Positions 9,493-17,041 of a DNA stretch of 64,000 bases are shown here, in pieces. The translations under genes were made by a program, and so were the position numbers. The notes beneath the pieces are model-generated. The model made no database searches and was not told where the DNA came from. It was given only the letters and a program-made list of their open reading frames with translations. Positions within the stretch are counted from its first letter, which is position 1. The number at the start of each line of letters is the position of its first letter. Where the stretch lies: assembly GCA_963825505.1 (NCBI GenBank), contig CAWGTL010000023.1:1-64000 (forward strand), written 5' to 3'. Origin of the DNA: JBBQSN01 sp963825505. Lineage in GTDB: Bacteria; Actinomycetota; Actinomycetes; Actinomycetales; CAWJMD01.

Positions 9493-10106
9493 CGAGCGCG
9501 CCGGGCCCGCTCCGGGTCGTCCCCGCAGACCACGCGTCGTGGGACGACCTGCGGACGGTGTTCGGCACGCGCGGCTCCGGTCAGAGGTGCTGGTGCCAGC
9601 GGTACAAGCTGGCACGCGGCGAGTCGTTCGGCTCGGTGCCCTCCGAGGACCGGGCCGACCGGCTGCGCCGCCAGACCGGCTGCGGCGGAGGTGCTCTCGA
9701 GGACGGCGAGATCACCAGCGGCCTGGTCGCGTACGCGGGGGAGGACCCCGTCGGCTGGTGCGCCGTCGAGCCGCGACCGGCGTACGCCGGTCTGCTGCGG
9801 GTGTATCGGATCCCCTGGGAGGGTCGCGCCGAGGACCGGCACGACGAGGGTGTCTGGGCGGTCACCTGCCTGTTCGTGCGCGCCGGCCACCGCCGCCGCG
9901 GGGTGAGCCGGGCCCTCGCCGCGGCCGCGGTGCATCACGCCCGCGACCACGGCGCCCGGGCGCTCGAGGCGTACCCGACGACGACCACCGCGGCGATCGC
10001 CGAGGAGCTGCACGTCGGCACCGTCCCGACCTTCGCCGCGGCCGGCCTCGAGGTGGTCTCCCGTCCCTCGCCCCGCCGCGTCGTCATGCGCCTCGAGCTC
10101 GCCTGA
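9489..10106 (+). CDS. GNAT family N-acetyltransferase
   Basis: A 205-residue GNAT-fold protein. The acetyl-CoA region VTCLFVRAGHRRRGVSRAL (about residues 121-139) has the R/Q-x-x-G-x-G/A-like loop, here RRRGVS, and the region before it (GWCAVEPRPAYAGLLR) forms the usual beta strands. The N-terminal GQRCWCQRYKL motif is typical of a subfamily of uncharacterised actinobacterial GNATs. The substrate is unknown. GTG 9489 overlaps the stop of the amylopullulanase gene by 4 nt (GTGA), so the two are probably cotranscribed, though a functional link to starch use is not obvious. A long inverted repeat 65 nt downstream may end the transcript. Confidence 0.8.
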   Translation: MTSAPGPLRVVPADHASWDDLRTVFGTRGSGQRCWCQRYKLARGESFGSVPSEDRADRLRRQTGCGGGALEDGEITSGLVAYAGEDPVGWCAVEPRPAYAGLLRVYRIPWEGRAEDRHDEGVWAVTCLFVRAGHRRRGVSRALAAAAVHHARDHGARALEAYPTTTTAAIAEELHVGTVPTFAAAGLEVVSRPSPRRVVMRLELA

Positions 10107-10170
10107 TCCGCGTCGCGTTGTCGCGTGGTCGGGTCCGTCGTCGGGTCGTGTCCGGCGCGTCCGGTCGCCC

Positions 10171-10214
10171 GGGCGCTCGTTCGACTGCTTCGCTTGACGT
10201 CTTCACGAGCGCCC
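10171..10214. repeat. 10-bp inverted repeat downstream of the GNAT gene
   Basis: GGGCGCTCGT (10171-10180) and ACGAGCGCCC (10205-10214) are perfect reverse complements separated by 24 nt. It may fold as a terminator hairpin for the amylopullulanase-GNAT transcript, but there is no T-run, and it lies at the edge of a region of gene fragments, so a recombination scar is also possible. Confidence 0.5.
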
Positions 10215-10297
10215 AGGCGGCCGGCGCACGCCTCGTGCTCGTCGCCCGGTGCCAGTGGCCACCTTCCGATACCCCGTTCCGATGTGTCACGCGGTCG

Positions 10298-10403
10298 GAC
10301 AGCCTCTCCGAGAGATGGCGGGCGGTCGTTGTCGGCGCTGGTGGAGACGGCGCTGCACCGGTACCTCGAGGCGCCGCAGGACCCGGAGGAGGAGACCCGA
10401 TGA
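10298..10403 (+). pseudogene. ribbon-helix-helix (CopG-like) gene remnant
   Basis: The last 27 codons before TGA 10401-10403 read GRSLSALVETALHRYLEAPQ..., a good match to the second helix region of CopG/RHH antitoxin-type proteins. The preceding LREMAGG (about 10298-10320) fits the first helix but lies in another frame, so there is a frameshift near 10320 and no credible N-terminus upstream. I read it as the 3' end of a decayed RHH gene. It overlaps the following VOC fragment by ATGA, which suggests that the two once formed an operon. Confidence 0.45.
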
Positions 10404-10704
10404 CCGCCCCGTTCACCGTCTGCCCGTACAGGTTCAGCGCCGACCCGCCTGCGATGGTGGCGTTCCTCGACCTCGTCGGGCTGCGGCGCGAGATCTCCAC
10501 TACCGGAGACGGTTTCGCCGTGCTGCGCGGGCGCCGAGGCAAGGTCGCGGTGCACGCCGCGGCGACGGGTGCCGTCACCGGTGTCCCGGCCGGGCGCACG
10601 TCGCTGGCGTTCGTGGTCGACGACGCCGTGGCTGCCACGGCCGGGCTGGCCGCCGACGGGTTCGAGGTGGCCTGCTGGGACGAGTCGTACGCGAAGCAGG
10701 GCGG
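10400..10704 (+). pseudogene. VOC (glyoxalase-fold) gene, 3' truncated
   Basis: ATG 10400 opens a frame of about 100 residues with a VOC fold pattern: MTAPFTVCPYRFSADPP, MVAFLDLVGLRR, LAFVVDD, FEVACWDESYAKQG. A VOC protein would then continue with a final beta-strand carrying a metal-ligand Glu, but after about 10704 the reading becomes GGGGVPSGAASSG, which is simply the antisense of an FtsX-type permease fragment coming from the other side. The gene is therefore cut at the junction. GAGGAGGAG precedes the start. It probably makes no folded product. Confidence 0.6.
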
Positions 10705-10944
10705 CGGCGGGGTGCCGAGCGGTGCGGCGTCCAGCGGCGGCACGCTGTCGTACAGCTCGAGACCCAGGGCGCTGACCCGCGACTCCCGCAGCGTCCGCTC
10801 CAGCAACGAGTCCTGGGCGGCGCGCCCCCACAAGGGCCCGGTCGCCGCGCCCGCGACCGCGAGCGTGCTGGCGACGAGCAGCGCCGCGGACGTCCCCCGA
10901 CGCCACCACAGACCGCCCAGGACGCGCGCCGGGCCGGACGGCAC
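10705..10944 (-). pseudogene. FtsX-like ABC permease, N-terminal fragment
   Basis: GTG 10944 on the minus strand opens a frame of about 80 residues (GLWWRRGTSAALLVASTLAV, GPLWGRAAQ, SLLERTLRES) that aligns with the first 65-80 residues of the intact permease at 12543-15728 (GIRWRRGASLVLLLCAAVTV, GPTWGEAAQ, SLLERTLQD). It includes the first transmembrane segment. After GTPPPPC the frame runs into antisense VOC sequence. So this is the 5' stub of a second, paralogous permease gene. It lies just downstream of two ATPase genes but has its own -10 box. Loss of about 950 codons leaves the nearby ATPases with only one permease in the window. Confidence 0.7.
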
Positions 10945-10950
10945 GAGCGC

Positions 10951-10956
10951 AGTATG
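10951..10956 (-). promoter_or_regulatory. -10 box of the truncated permease
   Basis: CATACT on the minus strand, 6 nt before GTG 10944. The identical box and spacing precede the intact paralogous permease (15735-15740), so the promoter was duplicated along with the gene. Confidence 0.5.
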
Positions 10957-11002
10957 TCGGCCGCCCGGCGCGGGGGACAGGGCGAGACCCGGCGCGGCAG
11001 CG

Positions 11003-11656
11003 CTAGCGGGCCGGCGACGCGACGACGACGCCGTCGTGCAGGTCGAGCCGGTCGTCGCACCGCTCGGCGACCTCGGGGTCGTGCGTCGCGATGACGACCA
11101 CCGCGCCCTCGGCGGCCCGGGCGGCGACGAGGTCGACCATCCGGTCACGCGTCGCGGCGTCCAGCTCGGAGGTGGGCTCGTCGGCGAGCAGGACGTGCGG
11201 GACCGGGGCGAGCGCCCGGGCGAGCGCGACCCGCTGCTGCTGGCCCCCCGACAGCCGCTCCACCGGCCGGTGCAGCGCCTCGGCGAGGCCGACGTCGGTG
11301 AGCGCGCGCTCGGCCAGCTCACGCGACCGGTCGGGCGAGCTGCCGCGGGCGCGCAGCGCGACCTCCACGTTCTCGGCCGCGGTGAGCACCGGCAGCAGCG
11401 CGTGCGTCTGGAGCAGGAACCCGAATCCCTGGCGCTGCTGCACCGAGCCGTCGACGAGCGCGCCGTCGAGGTGCACCTCGCCGGAGTCGGCGCGCACCAG
11501 GCCCGCCAGGACCCCGAGCAGCGTGGTCTTGCCCGAGCCCGACGGCCCGACGACCGCGAGCATGCGACCGGGTGCAGCGGTCAGCGACACCTGCCGCAGC
11601 ACAGCGCGTCCCGCACGCGTGACCGTGATGCCGCGGGCGTCCAGGCCTGTCGTCAC
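11003..11656 (-). CDS. ABC transporter ATP-binding protein (MacB/LolD type)
   Basis: A 217-residue single ABC domain of the type that partners FtsX-like permeases (MacB/LolD group). It has GPSGSGKTT (Walker A), the Q-loop GFLLQTHALLP, the signature RLSGGQQQRVALARAL, Walker B VLLADEPTSELD and the H-switch IATHDPEV, all intact. GTG 11656 overlaps the stop of the upstream ATPase gene by 4 nt (GTGA), and that gene in turn overlaps the permease gene, so permease-ATPase1-ATPase2 form one operon on the minus strand. A second permease that could have been its own partner survives only as a stub downstream. The cargo is unknown; this class often moves lipoproteins, peptides or drugs out of the membrane. 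Confidence 0.88.
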   Translation of the reverse strand: MTTGLDARGITVTRAGRAVLRQVSLTAAPGRMLAVVGPSGSGKTTLLGVLAGLVRADSGEVHLDGALVDGSVQQRQGFGFLLQTHALLPVLTAAENVEVALRARGSSPDRSRELAERALTDVGLAEALHRPVERLSGGQQQRVALARALAPVPHVLLADEPTSELDAATRDRMVDLVAARAAEGAVVVIATHDPEVAERCDDRLDLHDGVVVASPAR

Positions 11657-12543
11657 GAAGGGTCCTCTCGCCGCAGGACGAGGTGGTCCTCGACCTCCTC
11701 GATCTCGACGAGCGTGCCGGCGCCCCAGGTGCCGCGGAGCCGGTCCGGCAGCTGCAGCGCGCCGTCGGCGCCGACGACCGCGAGGTCGCGGCCGTGCCGT
11801 CCCTCCGCGCCGACCCGGCCGTCGCGGATGGTGACGGTGCGCGGCCACCGCGCGGCCACCTCGGGGTCGTGGGTGACGACGACCACCGTGGTGCCCCAGG
11901 TCCCGGACACCTCGTCGACGAGGTCGAGCACCTGGGTGCGGCCGGCGGGGTCGAGCTGCGACGTCGGCTCGTCGGCCAGCAGGAGACCCGGCCCGTTCGC
12001 GAGCGCGACGGCCACCGCCACCCGCTGGCGCTCGCCGCCGGACAGCCCGGTCAGCGGCCGGTCGGCAAGCGCCGCCAGGCCGAGCGAGCCCAGCAGCTCG
12101 GCCGGACGCGTCAGGCCGCGGCGCACCCGGCGCGGCACGGCCCGCTGGGCGAAGGCGACGTTCTGCGCCGGTGTGGCGTAGGGCAGCAGGTTGCGCCAGG
12201 GGCCCTGCAGCACGGTCCCGACCCCCGCCGCGCGGAGCCCGGCGAGCTGGGACTCCGACAGCGTGCGCAGGTCGACGCCGTCGAGCTCGACGGTGCCCGC
12301 GCTGGCGCGGGTGGTGCCGCCGAGCAGCGACAGCAACGTGGACTTGCCGGCGCCCGACGGGCCGAGCAGGGCGACCCGCTCCCCGGCGGACACCTCGAGG
12401 TCGACCCCGCGCAGGGCGACGACGTCGGTGCCGCCGGCGTCGGTGTAGAGGTGGACGACGCCGTCGAGCCGCACCTCGGTGCCGCCGGTCCTCGGTACGG
12501 GCGCGGCCCCGCGGTGGCGCGCGGCGGCGGTGCGGGCGGCCAT
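11653..12543 (-). CDS. ABC transporter ATP-binding protein
   Basis: A 296-residue ATPase: GPSGAGKST, the Q-loop VLQGPWRNLLP, GLSGGERQRVAVAVAL, LLLADEPTSQLD and VVTHDPEVA are all canonical. It is longer than its neighbour: a basic N-terminal tail of about 20 residues and a C-terminal extension after TIRDGRVG (about residues 240-296, ending LVEIEEVEDHLVLRREDPS), rich in acidic residues and not part of the ABC fold. ATG 12543 overlaps the permease stop by ATGA. It belongs to the FtsX-permease operon. Two distinct ATPases with a single intact permease may mean a heterodimeric motor, or that one served the lost second permease. Confidence 0.88.
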   Translation of the reverse strand: MAARTAAARHRGAAPVPRTGGTEVRLDGVVHLYTDAGGTDVVALRGVDLEVSAGERVALLGPSGAGKSTLLSLLGGTTRASAGTVELDGVDLRTLSESQLAGLRAAGVGTVLQGPWRNLLPYATPAQNVAFAQRAVPRRVRRGLTRPAELLGSLGLAALADRPLTGLSGGERQRVAVAVALANGPGLLLADEPTSQLDPAGRTQVLDLVDEVSGTWGTTVVVVTHDPEVAARWPRTVTIRDGRVGAEGRHGRDLAVVGADGALQLPDRLRGTWGAGTLVEIEEVEDHLVLRREDPS

Positions 12544-15500
12544 CAGGTGCCCTGCCGCAGGCGGGTCTCGTCGTCGCCGTGGCGGGTGACGGCCAGCACG
12601 ACGGGCACGAGCAGGACCAGGGTGCCGAGCGCCACGAGCAGCACCGGCAGGAGCGCCTCGGTGACGGGAACGCTCCCGGCGACGACCTGCGAGGCGCCGG
12701 TGACCTCGGCCAGCACGGGTGAGCACAGCGCGACCGCCAGCCCGGCGCAGACGGCCCCGAGCACCACCCCCGGCAGCAGCAGGACGGCGTCCTCGAGCAG
12801 GGCCGACCCGCGCACCGTCCGGCCCGGCACCGCCATCGCGCGCAGCGCGGCCGACTCGGCCGCACGGCGCCGCGCGGCGGCGGCCAGCGCGGTGGCGACC
12901 CCGGCCACGCCGGCCACCAGGGTGGCCGCGCCCGCTCCGAGCAGGAGCAGCTGGGCCCGTGCCGGCTCTGCGGAGTCGAGCTCGACCCGCCGCCCGGTGC
13001 GGGTCTCGACCTCGACGACCCCGAGGCCCGCCGCCGCGAGCCGGTCCGGGGCGTCGGCGGGTGCGCCGGGCCCCAGCCAGACCTGGAAGTCCAGTCCGGA
13101 GCTGCGCGGCGGCTGGACCCGGGAGACCAGCTCGAGGTCGACGACCGCCCCCTGCTCGGTGCGCGGGACGGCCGGCGTGCGACCCACCGGCCGGAACGGC
13201 AGGTCGCCGCCCTCGAGCGTGGTGCCGTCGAGCAACCGCTCGAGCCCGATCGGGCGCAGCGTCGTGGCCGCCCCGAGCACCGCCGGCAGCTCGGTGGGCA
13301 CGTCGCGCCGGACGACGCCGGTGGTCGCCGAGGCCGGGACGACGGCGAGCAGCTTGATGCCCGGGTCCGCGCCGAGACCGGTGAGCGTGCCGGTGGCGGA
13401 GGAGTCGAGCACGGACTCGTCGACCCGGGCGACGCGCCACTCGTCGCGCAGGAAGGGCACCTCCTGGCCCCCCGCGGCGATCGAGACCAGGTCGAGCGAG
13501 CCGGTGACCGTGCCCGTGCCGGCGGCGCGCGGCAGCACCAGCGAGAGCACCGTGCAGCCGTCGACGCACGCCGGCGCGGCGGCGGTGAGCGTCTGCTCCT
13601 TCCCGTCCAGGATCCCCATCGTGATCGCGGCGGGCTCCCCGTCGGACCCGAGGAGACGCACGGTGAGGGCCAGGTCGATGTCCGCACGGGCGAACCGGGA
13701 CCCGCCCACCCGGACGGTGAGGTCGGGACCGGTGAGGACCAGCGGGTCGACGATCTCGCCCGGGACGAGCTCGCCCTCCAGGGCCGCGCCGGCCGCGAGC
13801 GCGCCGCCGGGCACCGGGGTGGCGACCCCGAACCGCGAGGAGTCGACGGCGAGCAGCGACTCCTGGCCCGTGCCGCGCTGCACCACCGCCATCGCCCACG
13901 CGCCGTCGGGGTCGATCTGCCGGGTGGCGTCGAGCAGGGTCCTCGTGGTCGCCGGAGCCACGTGCACCACCCGCTCGGCACCGACGTCGAGCGCCGCCTG
14001 CGCGTCGCGCTGGGCGGCGGTGAGCACGTACGCGCCGGCGGCGAACCCGCTGACGGCCGTGGCCGCGGTCACCAGGGCCGTGGTGCGGGTGAGCGCTCCC
14101 TGCCCGGCGACCTGCCGGACGGCGAGGTACGGGCCGAGCGACCAGCCGCGGGTGCGGCTCAGGGACACCCGCACCAGCAGGCGGACGGCGTGGGCCAGCA
14201 GCAGCCCGGCGACCAGGCCGATGAGCACCGGTGCGAGCAGCGCGGGCAGCGCGGCCTGCGCGCTGCGGCCCAGGGTCAGCAGCAGCACGACGGCGACCGC
14301 CACCAGCGTGGCCAGCACCGCCATCACGGCCGTGGGCGCGGCGCCCGGTGCCGCCTCGCTCGCGCGTCGCCGCAGCTGCTCGGCCACCGGCACCCGCAGG
14401 GAGCGGCGGGCCGCCAGCGCGCAGGCGACCGCCGCACCCGCCACCGTGCCCCCGACGGCGACCCAGGTCGCCGCCGGCAACCCGACCGGGGTGCCGGGCA
14501 GCAGCACCGCCCCGGCCAGCGACCGGACGGCGGCCTGCGCGAGCAGGACGCCCAGCGGCACCGACAGCAGGACCAGCCCGAGCGGCTCGGCCAGCGCGTG
14601 GACGGCGAGCCGGCGCCCCCGCAGCCCGCGGAGCTTGGCCAGGGCGAGCTCGGTGTCGCGGGCCGCGACGGTCACCGCGACGAGGCCGAACAGCACGACC
14701 CACCCGAGGACGACGACCTGCAGCCCCACGAAGGTCGAGGAGTCGCGCACCAGCCGCCGCCCGGTGGCCGTGCTCTCGATCGTCAGCGCGGCCGGCGCCT
14801 TGGCCTGCACCTGGCCGCGCGTCTCGTCGGTGAGGACGACCTGCTCCTGCAGGTCGCGGGCCACCCGGTCGGCGTTCGCCAGCGTCACGGCACCGTCGCG
14901 CAGGACCCGCTCGGCCTGGACGCGCAGGCCGGGGGTGCGCAGCGACGCGACGAAGTCGGGGTCGACCAGCACGGCGTCGAGCCGCGCCGGGACGAGCTCG
15001 CCGCCGAGCAGGGCGGGCGGCGCGTACTCGAAGTCCTCGCTGTCGAACCAGAACCGGCTCCCGGTGTCGACCGACGACGCCTCGTAGGTGCCGGCCACCA
15101 CGTAGTCGGTCTCGAAGAAGCCGTTGCTGCCGGCGGGCGGCGGCTCGGCGGCCAGCTCGGGCAGCCGCACCAGCTGCCCGGCGGACACGCCGAGCTCGGC
15201 GGCCGAGCGGTCCGACAGCAGCACCTCGGTGGTCGTGGTGGGGCAGCGGCCCTGCACCATCCGCAGCTGCTCGCAGGCCCCCTCCCGGGAGACCAGCCGG
15301 CCGAGCGGCGCGTCCGGCGGGGGCAGCGGCAGCCCGTCGGGACCGGTCGCCGGCGGTGGCGGCACCGCCGGCTGCACCTGCAGGCGCCGGGCCGTGCTCA
15401 CCGTCTCGGTGCGCTCGTCGAACAGCGCGTCCAGGCCTGGGGGCAGCGCCGCCGCGTCGCGCACGTCCGAGGCGACCAGCCGCGGCTCGGTGCCGGAGCC

Positions 15501-15728
15501 GAGGTAGGCGTTGGGGTCCGGCCGCGTGCTGCCCTGGGTCGTGAAGGCCAGGCCGCTGACCGGCGCGTCCTGCAGCGTGCGCTCGAGCAGCGACGCCTGC
15601 GCCGCCTCCCCCCAGGTCGGGCCCGCCGCCGCGCCGGCCACCGTCACGGCGGCGCACAGCAGCAGCACCAGCGAGGCGCCCCGGCGCCACCGGATGCCGC
15701 GCACCAGCAGCGCCAGCCCCCCGTCCAC
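12543..15728 (-). CDS. FtsX-like permease family protein
   Basis: A 1,061-residue integral membrane protein. One transmembrane segment lies near the N-terminus (LVLLLCAAVTVAGAAAG, about 20-37), followed by an outside domain of about 290 residues. A set of membrane helices follows (about 330-575, for example VVVLGWVVLFGLVAVTVAA and VLIGLVAGLLLAHAV), then a second outside domain, and a last set (about 920-1056). This is the duplicated FtsX/MacB-like permease layout of actinobacterial type VII ABC systems. The start is GTG 15728, with CATACT 6 nt upstream. It is the first gene of the operon with the two ATPases. The cargo is unknown; the large extracytoplasmic domains argue for handling envelope molecules rather than import. 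Confidence 0.88.
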   Translation of the reverse strand: MDGGLALLVRGIRWRRGASLVLLLCAAVTVAGAAAGPTWGEAAQASLLERTLQDAPVSGLAFTTQGSTRPDPNAYLGSGTEPRLVASDVRDAAALPPGLDALFDERTETVSTARRLQVQPAVPPPPATGPDGLPLPPPDAPLGRLVSREGACEQLRMVQGRCPTTTTEVLLSDRSAAELGVSAGQLVRLPELAAEPPPAGSNGFFETDYVVAGTYEASSVDTGSRFWFDSEDFEYAPPALLGGELVPARLDAVLVDPDFVASLRTPGLRVQAERVLRDGAVTLANADRVARDLQEQVVLTDETRGQVQAKAPAALTIESTATGRRLVRDSSTFVGLQVVVLGWVVLFGLVAVTVAARDTELALAKLRGLRGRRLAVHALAEPLGLVLLSVPLGVLLAQAAVRSLAGAVLLPGTPVGLPAATWVAVGGTVAGAAVACALAARRSLRVPVAEQLRRRASEAAPGAAPTAVMAVLATLVAVAVVLLLTLGRSAQAALPALLAPVLIGLVAGLLLAHAVRLLVRVSLSRTRGWSLGPYLAVRQVAGQGALTRTTALVTAATAVSGFAAGAYVLTAAQRDAQAALDVGAERVVHVAPATTRTLLDATRQIDPDGAWAMAVVQRGTGQESLLAVDSSRFGVATPVPGGALAAGAALEGELVPGEIVDPLVLTGPDLTVRVGGSRFARADIDLALTVRLLGSDGEPAAITMGILDGKEQTLTAAAPACVDGCTVLSLVLPRAAGTGTVTGSLDLVSIAAGGQEVPFLRDEWRVARVDESVLDSSATGTLTGLGADPGIKLLAVVPASATTGVVRRDVPTELPAVLGAATTLRPIGLERLLDGTTLEGGDLPFRPVGRTPAVPRTEQGAVVDLELVSRVQPPRSSGLDFQVWLGPGAPADAPDRLAAAGLGVVEVETRTGRRVELDSAEPARAQLLLLGAGAATLVAGVAGVATALAAAARRRAAESAALRAMAVPGRTVRGSALLEDAVLLLPGVVLGAVCAGLAVALCSPVLAEVTGASQVVAGSVPVTEALLPVLLVALGTLVLLVPVVLAVTRHGDDETRLRQGT

Positions 15729-15734
15729 CTGCGC

Positions 15735-15740
15735 AGTATG
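15735..15740 (-). promoter_or_regulatory. -10 box of the ABC permease operon
   Basis: CATACT on the minus strand, 6 nt before GTG 15728; it matches the A2/T6 pattern of actinobacterial -10 boxes and fits a leaderless transcript. It is the same as the box before the truncated paralogue at 10951-10956. Confidence 0.5.
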
Positions 15741-15792
15741 GTCGGCGCGGTGGCCGCAGGACAGGCGCAGTGCCGTCCCGGCCGCTGCCGTT

Positions 15793-15822
15793 TTGACCGC
15801 GTCGGAGCGCCGCAGGTACCCT
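15793..15822 (+). promoter_or_regulatory. promoter of rplM-rpsI
   Basis: TTGACC (15793-15798) and TACCCT (15817-15822) with 18 bp between them form the best housekeeping-type promoter in the window. It leaves a leader of about 100 nt before rplM, unlike the many leaderless genes nearby. Confidence 0.7.
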
Positions 15823-15836
15823 GGCGTGTCGTCTGC

Positions 15837-15872
15837 GGCGTGGTTCTCCGCGCCGTCCGGCCGAGCAGGCCG
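15837..15872 (+). ncRNA. candidate ribosomal protein leader ahead of rplM
   Basis: The roughly 100-nt 5' leader contains two adjacent hairpins: a 7-bp stem (15837-15843 with 15848-15854, TTCT loop, one G-U) and a 5-bp stem CGGCC/GGCCG (15858-15872, GAGCA loop). L13 operons in several phyla carry autoregulatory leaders, so these may be an L13-binding element. Structure read by eye; binding is inferred. Confidence 0.4.
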
Positions 15873-15928
15873 CCAGCACGACCCCGAAGACCCTTTCCAC
15901 GAGTCACCACGAGCGAAGGCCCACGACT

Positions 15929-16372
15929 GTGCGTACGTACACCCCGAAGCCCGCCGACGTCGAGCGCCAGTGGCACGTCATCGACGCCACCGACGTCGTC
16001 CTCGGCCGTCTGGCCAGCCACACGGCGTCGCTGCTGCGGGGCAAGCACAAGGCGGTGTTCGCCCCCCACGTCGACACCGGTGACTTCGTCATCATCGTCA
16101 ACGCCGACAAGGTCGCGCTGACGGGCAACAAGCGCGAGCAGAAGATCGCCTACCGGCACTCGGGCTACCCCGGCGGCCTCAAGGCGGTCGGCTACGCCGA
16201 CCTGCTGACCGACAACCCGGCCAAGGCCGTGGAGAAGGCCGTCCGCGGCATGCTCCCGAAGAACAGCCTGGGCCGGCAGATGCTGCGAAAGCTCAAGGTG
16301 TACGCGGGCCCGGAGCACCCGCACACCGCCCAGCAGCCGAAGAGCTTCCAGATCACCCAGGTCGCGCAGTAA
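15929..16372 (+). CDS. rplM: 50S ribosomal protein L13
   Basis: A 147-residue protein, the normal length for bacterial L13, an early-assembling large-subunit protein that binds 23S rRNA. Family segments: RTYTPKPADVERQWHVIDA at the start, VLGRLAS, LLRGKHKA, FAPHVDTGDFVIIVNA, YRHSGYPGG, and the AVRGMLPKNSLGRQM loop. The GTG start at 15929 follows GCGAAGG by about 8 nt and gives the canonical N-terminus. It is the first gene of the rplM-rpsI operon, with rpsI 63 nt downstream and a strong promoter and structured leader upstream. Confidence 0.98.
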   Translation: MRTYTPKPADVERQWHVIDATDVVLGRLASHTASLLRGKHKAVFAPHVDTGDFVIIVNADKVALTGNKREQKIAYRHSGYPGGLKAVGYADLLTDNPAKAVEKAVRGMLPKNSLGRQMLRKLKVYAGPEHPHTAQQPKSFQITQVAQ

Positions 16373-16435
16373 CCAGGCGCCGCCCGCCCCGCAGCCCAGC
16401 CGCACGCTGACGCAGAAGCAGAACCGAGGAGAACC

Positions 16436-16924
16436 GTGGCCGAGTCCACCGTGAACGACCTGCAGGACGTCGAGGACGCCCCCAGCAGCTACACCAGCAC
16501 GACCCCCGGCACCCAGGGCGCCGGCACGTCGATCACCGCCCCCGGCGGTGCGACCGGTCGTCGCAAGCAGGCCGTGGCCCGCGTGCGTCTCGTCCCGGGC
16601 TCCGGCCAGTGGACGATCAACGGCCGCCAGCTCGCCGAGTACTTCCCGAACAAGGTGCACCAGCAGTCGGTCAACGACCCGTTCACCCTGCTCGAGCTCG
16701 AGGGCCGGTTCGACGTCATCGCCCGCATCAACGGCGGTGGCCCCTCCGGCCAGGCCGGCGCCCTGCGCCTCGGCATCGCCCGTGCCCTGAACGAGATCGA
16801 CATCGAGGCCAACCGCGCCGGTCTGAAGAAGGCCGGCTTCCTCACCCGCGACGCGCGGGTCAAGGAGCGCAAGAAGGCCGGCCTCAAGAAGGCCCGCAAG
16901 GCGCCCCAGTACAGCAAGCGCTGA
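16436..16924 (+). CDS. rpsI: 30S ribosomal protein S9
   Basis: A 162-residue S9. The core (about residues 35-162) has TGRRKQAVARVRL, the INGR and YFPNK segments, GGGPSGQAGALRLGIARAL and the basic end RKKAGLKKARKAPQYSKR, whose C-terminal lysine-arginine reaches the tRNA in the ribosomal P site. An N-terminal extension of about 35 residues rich in Thr, Gly and acidic residues is usual in actinobacterial S9. Start GTG 16436 with GAGGAG upstream. It is cotranscribed with rplM and followed by a strong hairpin terminator. Confidence 0.98.
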   Translation: MAESTVNDLQDVEDAPSSYTSTTPGTQGAGTSITAPGGATGRRKQAVARVRLVPGSGQWTINGRQLAEYFPNKVHQQSVNDPFTLLELEGRFDVIARINGGGPSGQAGALRLGIARALNEIDIEANRAGLKKAGFLTRDARVKERKKAGLKKARKAPQYSKR

Positions 16925-16953
16925 CGCGCACACCGCGCACACCGCTCGGCCGC

Positions 16954-16985
16954 ACGGCCCCGGGGGTACTGTCCCCCGGGGCCGT
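16954..16985 (+). terminator. terminator after rpsI
   Basis: ACGGCCCCGGGGG (16954-16966) and CCCCCGGGGCCGT (16973-16985) form a perfect 13-bp stem with loop TACTGT. There is no T-run, which is usual for actinobacterial terminators. It separates rplM-rpsI from glmM. Confidence 0.8.
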
Positions 16986-17041
16986 TCGCGTGCCCGCCCG
17001 CGCACGACCTGTCGCTGCGCCCGTTCGACGAAGGAGCTGAC

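Noticed and set aside
5578..9615. A 1,345-codon open frame antisense to the amylopullulanase gene
   Set aside because: Its composition is Arg/Val/Gly/His-rich with no recognisable motifs; it is the usual high-GC shadow of a real gene on the other strand.
10084..11322. A 412-codon minus-strand frame over the fragment region
   Set aside because: It is a patchwork of out-of-frame ATPase sequence, the permease stub and antisense VOC sequence, not one gene.
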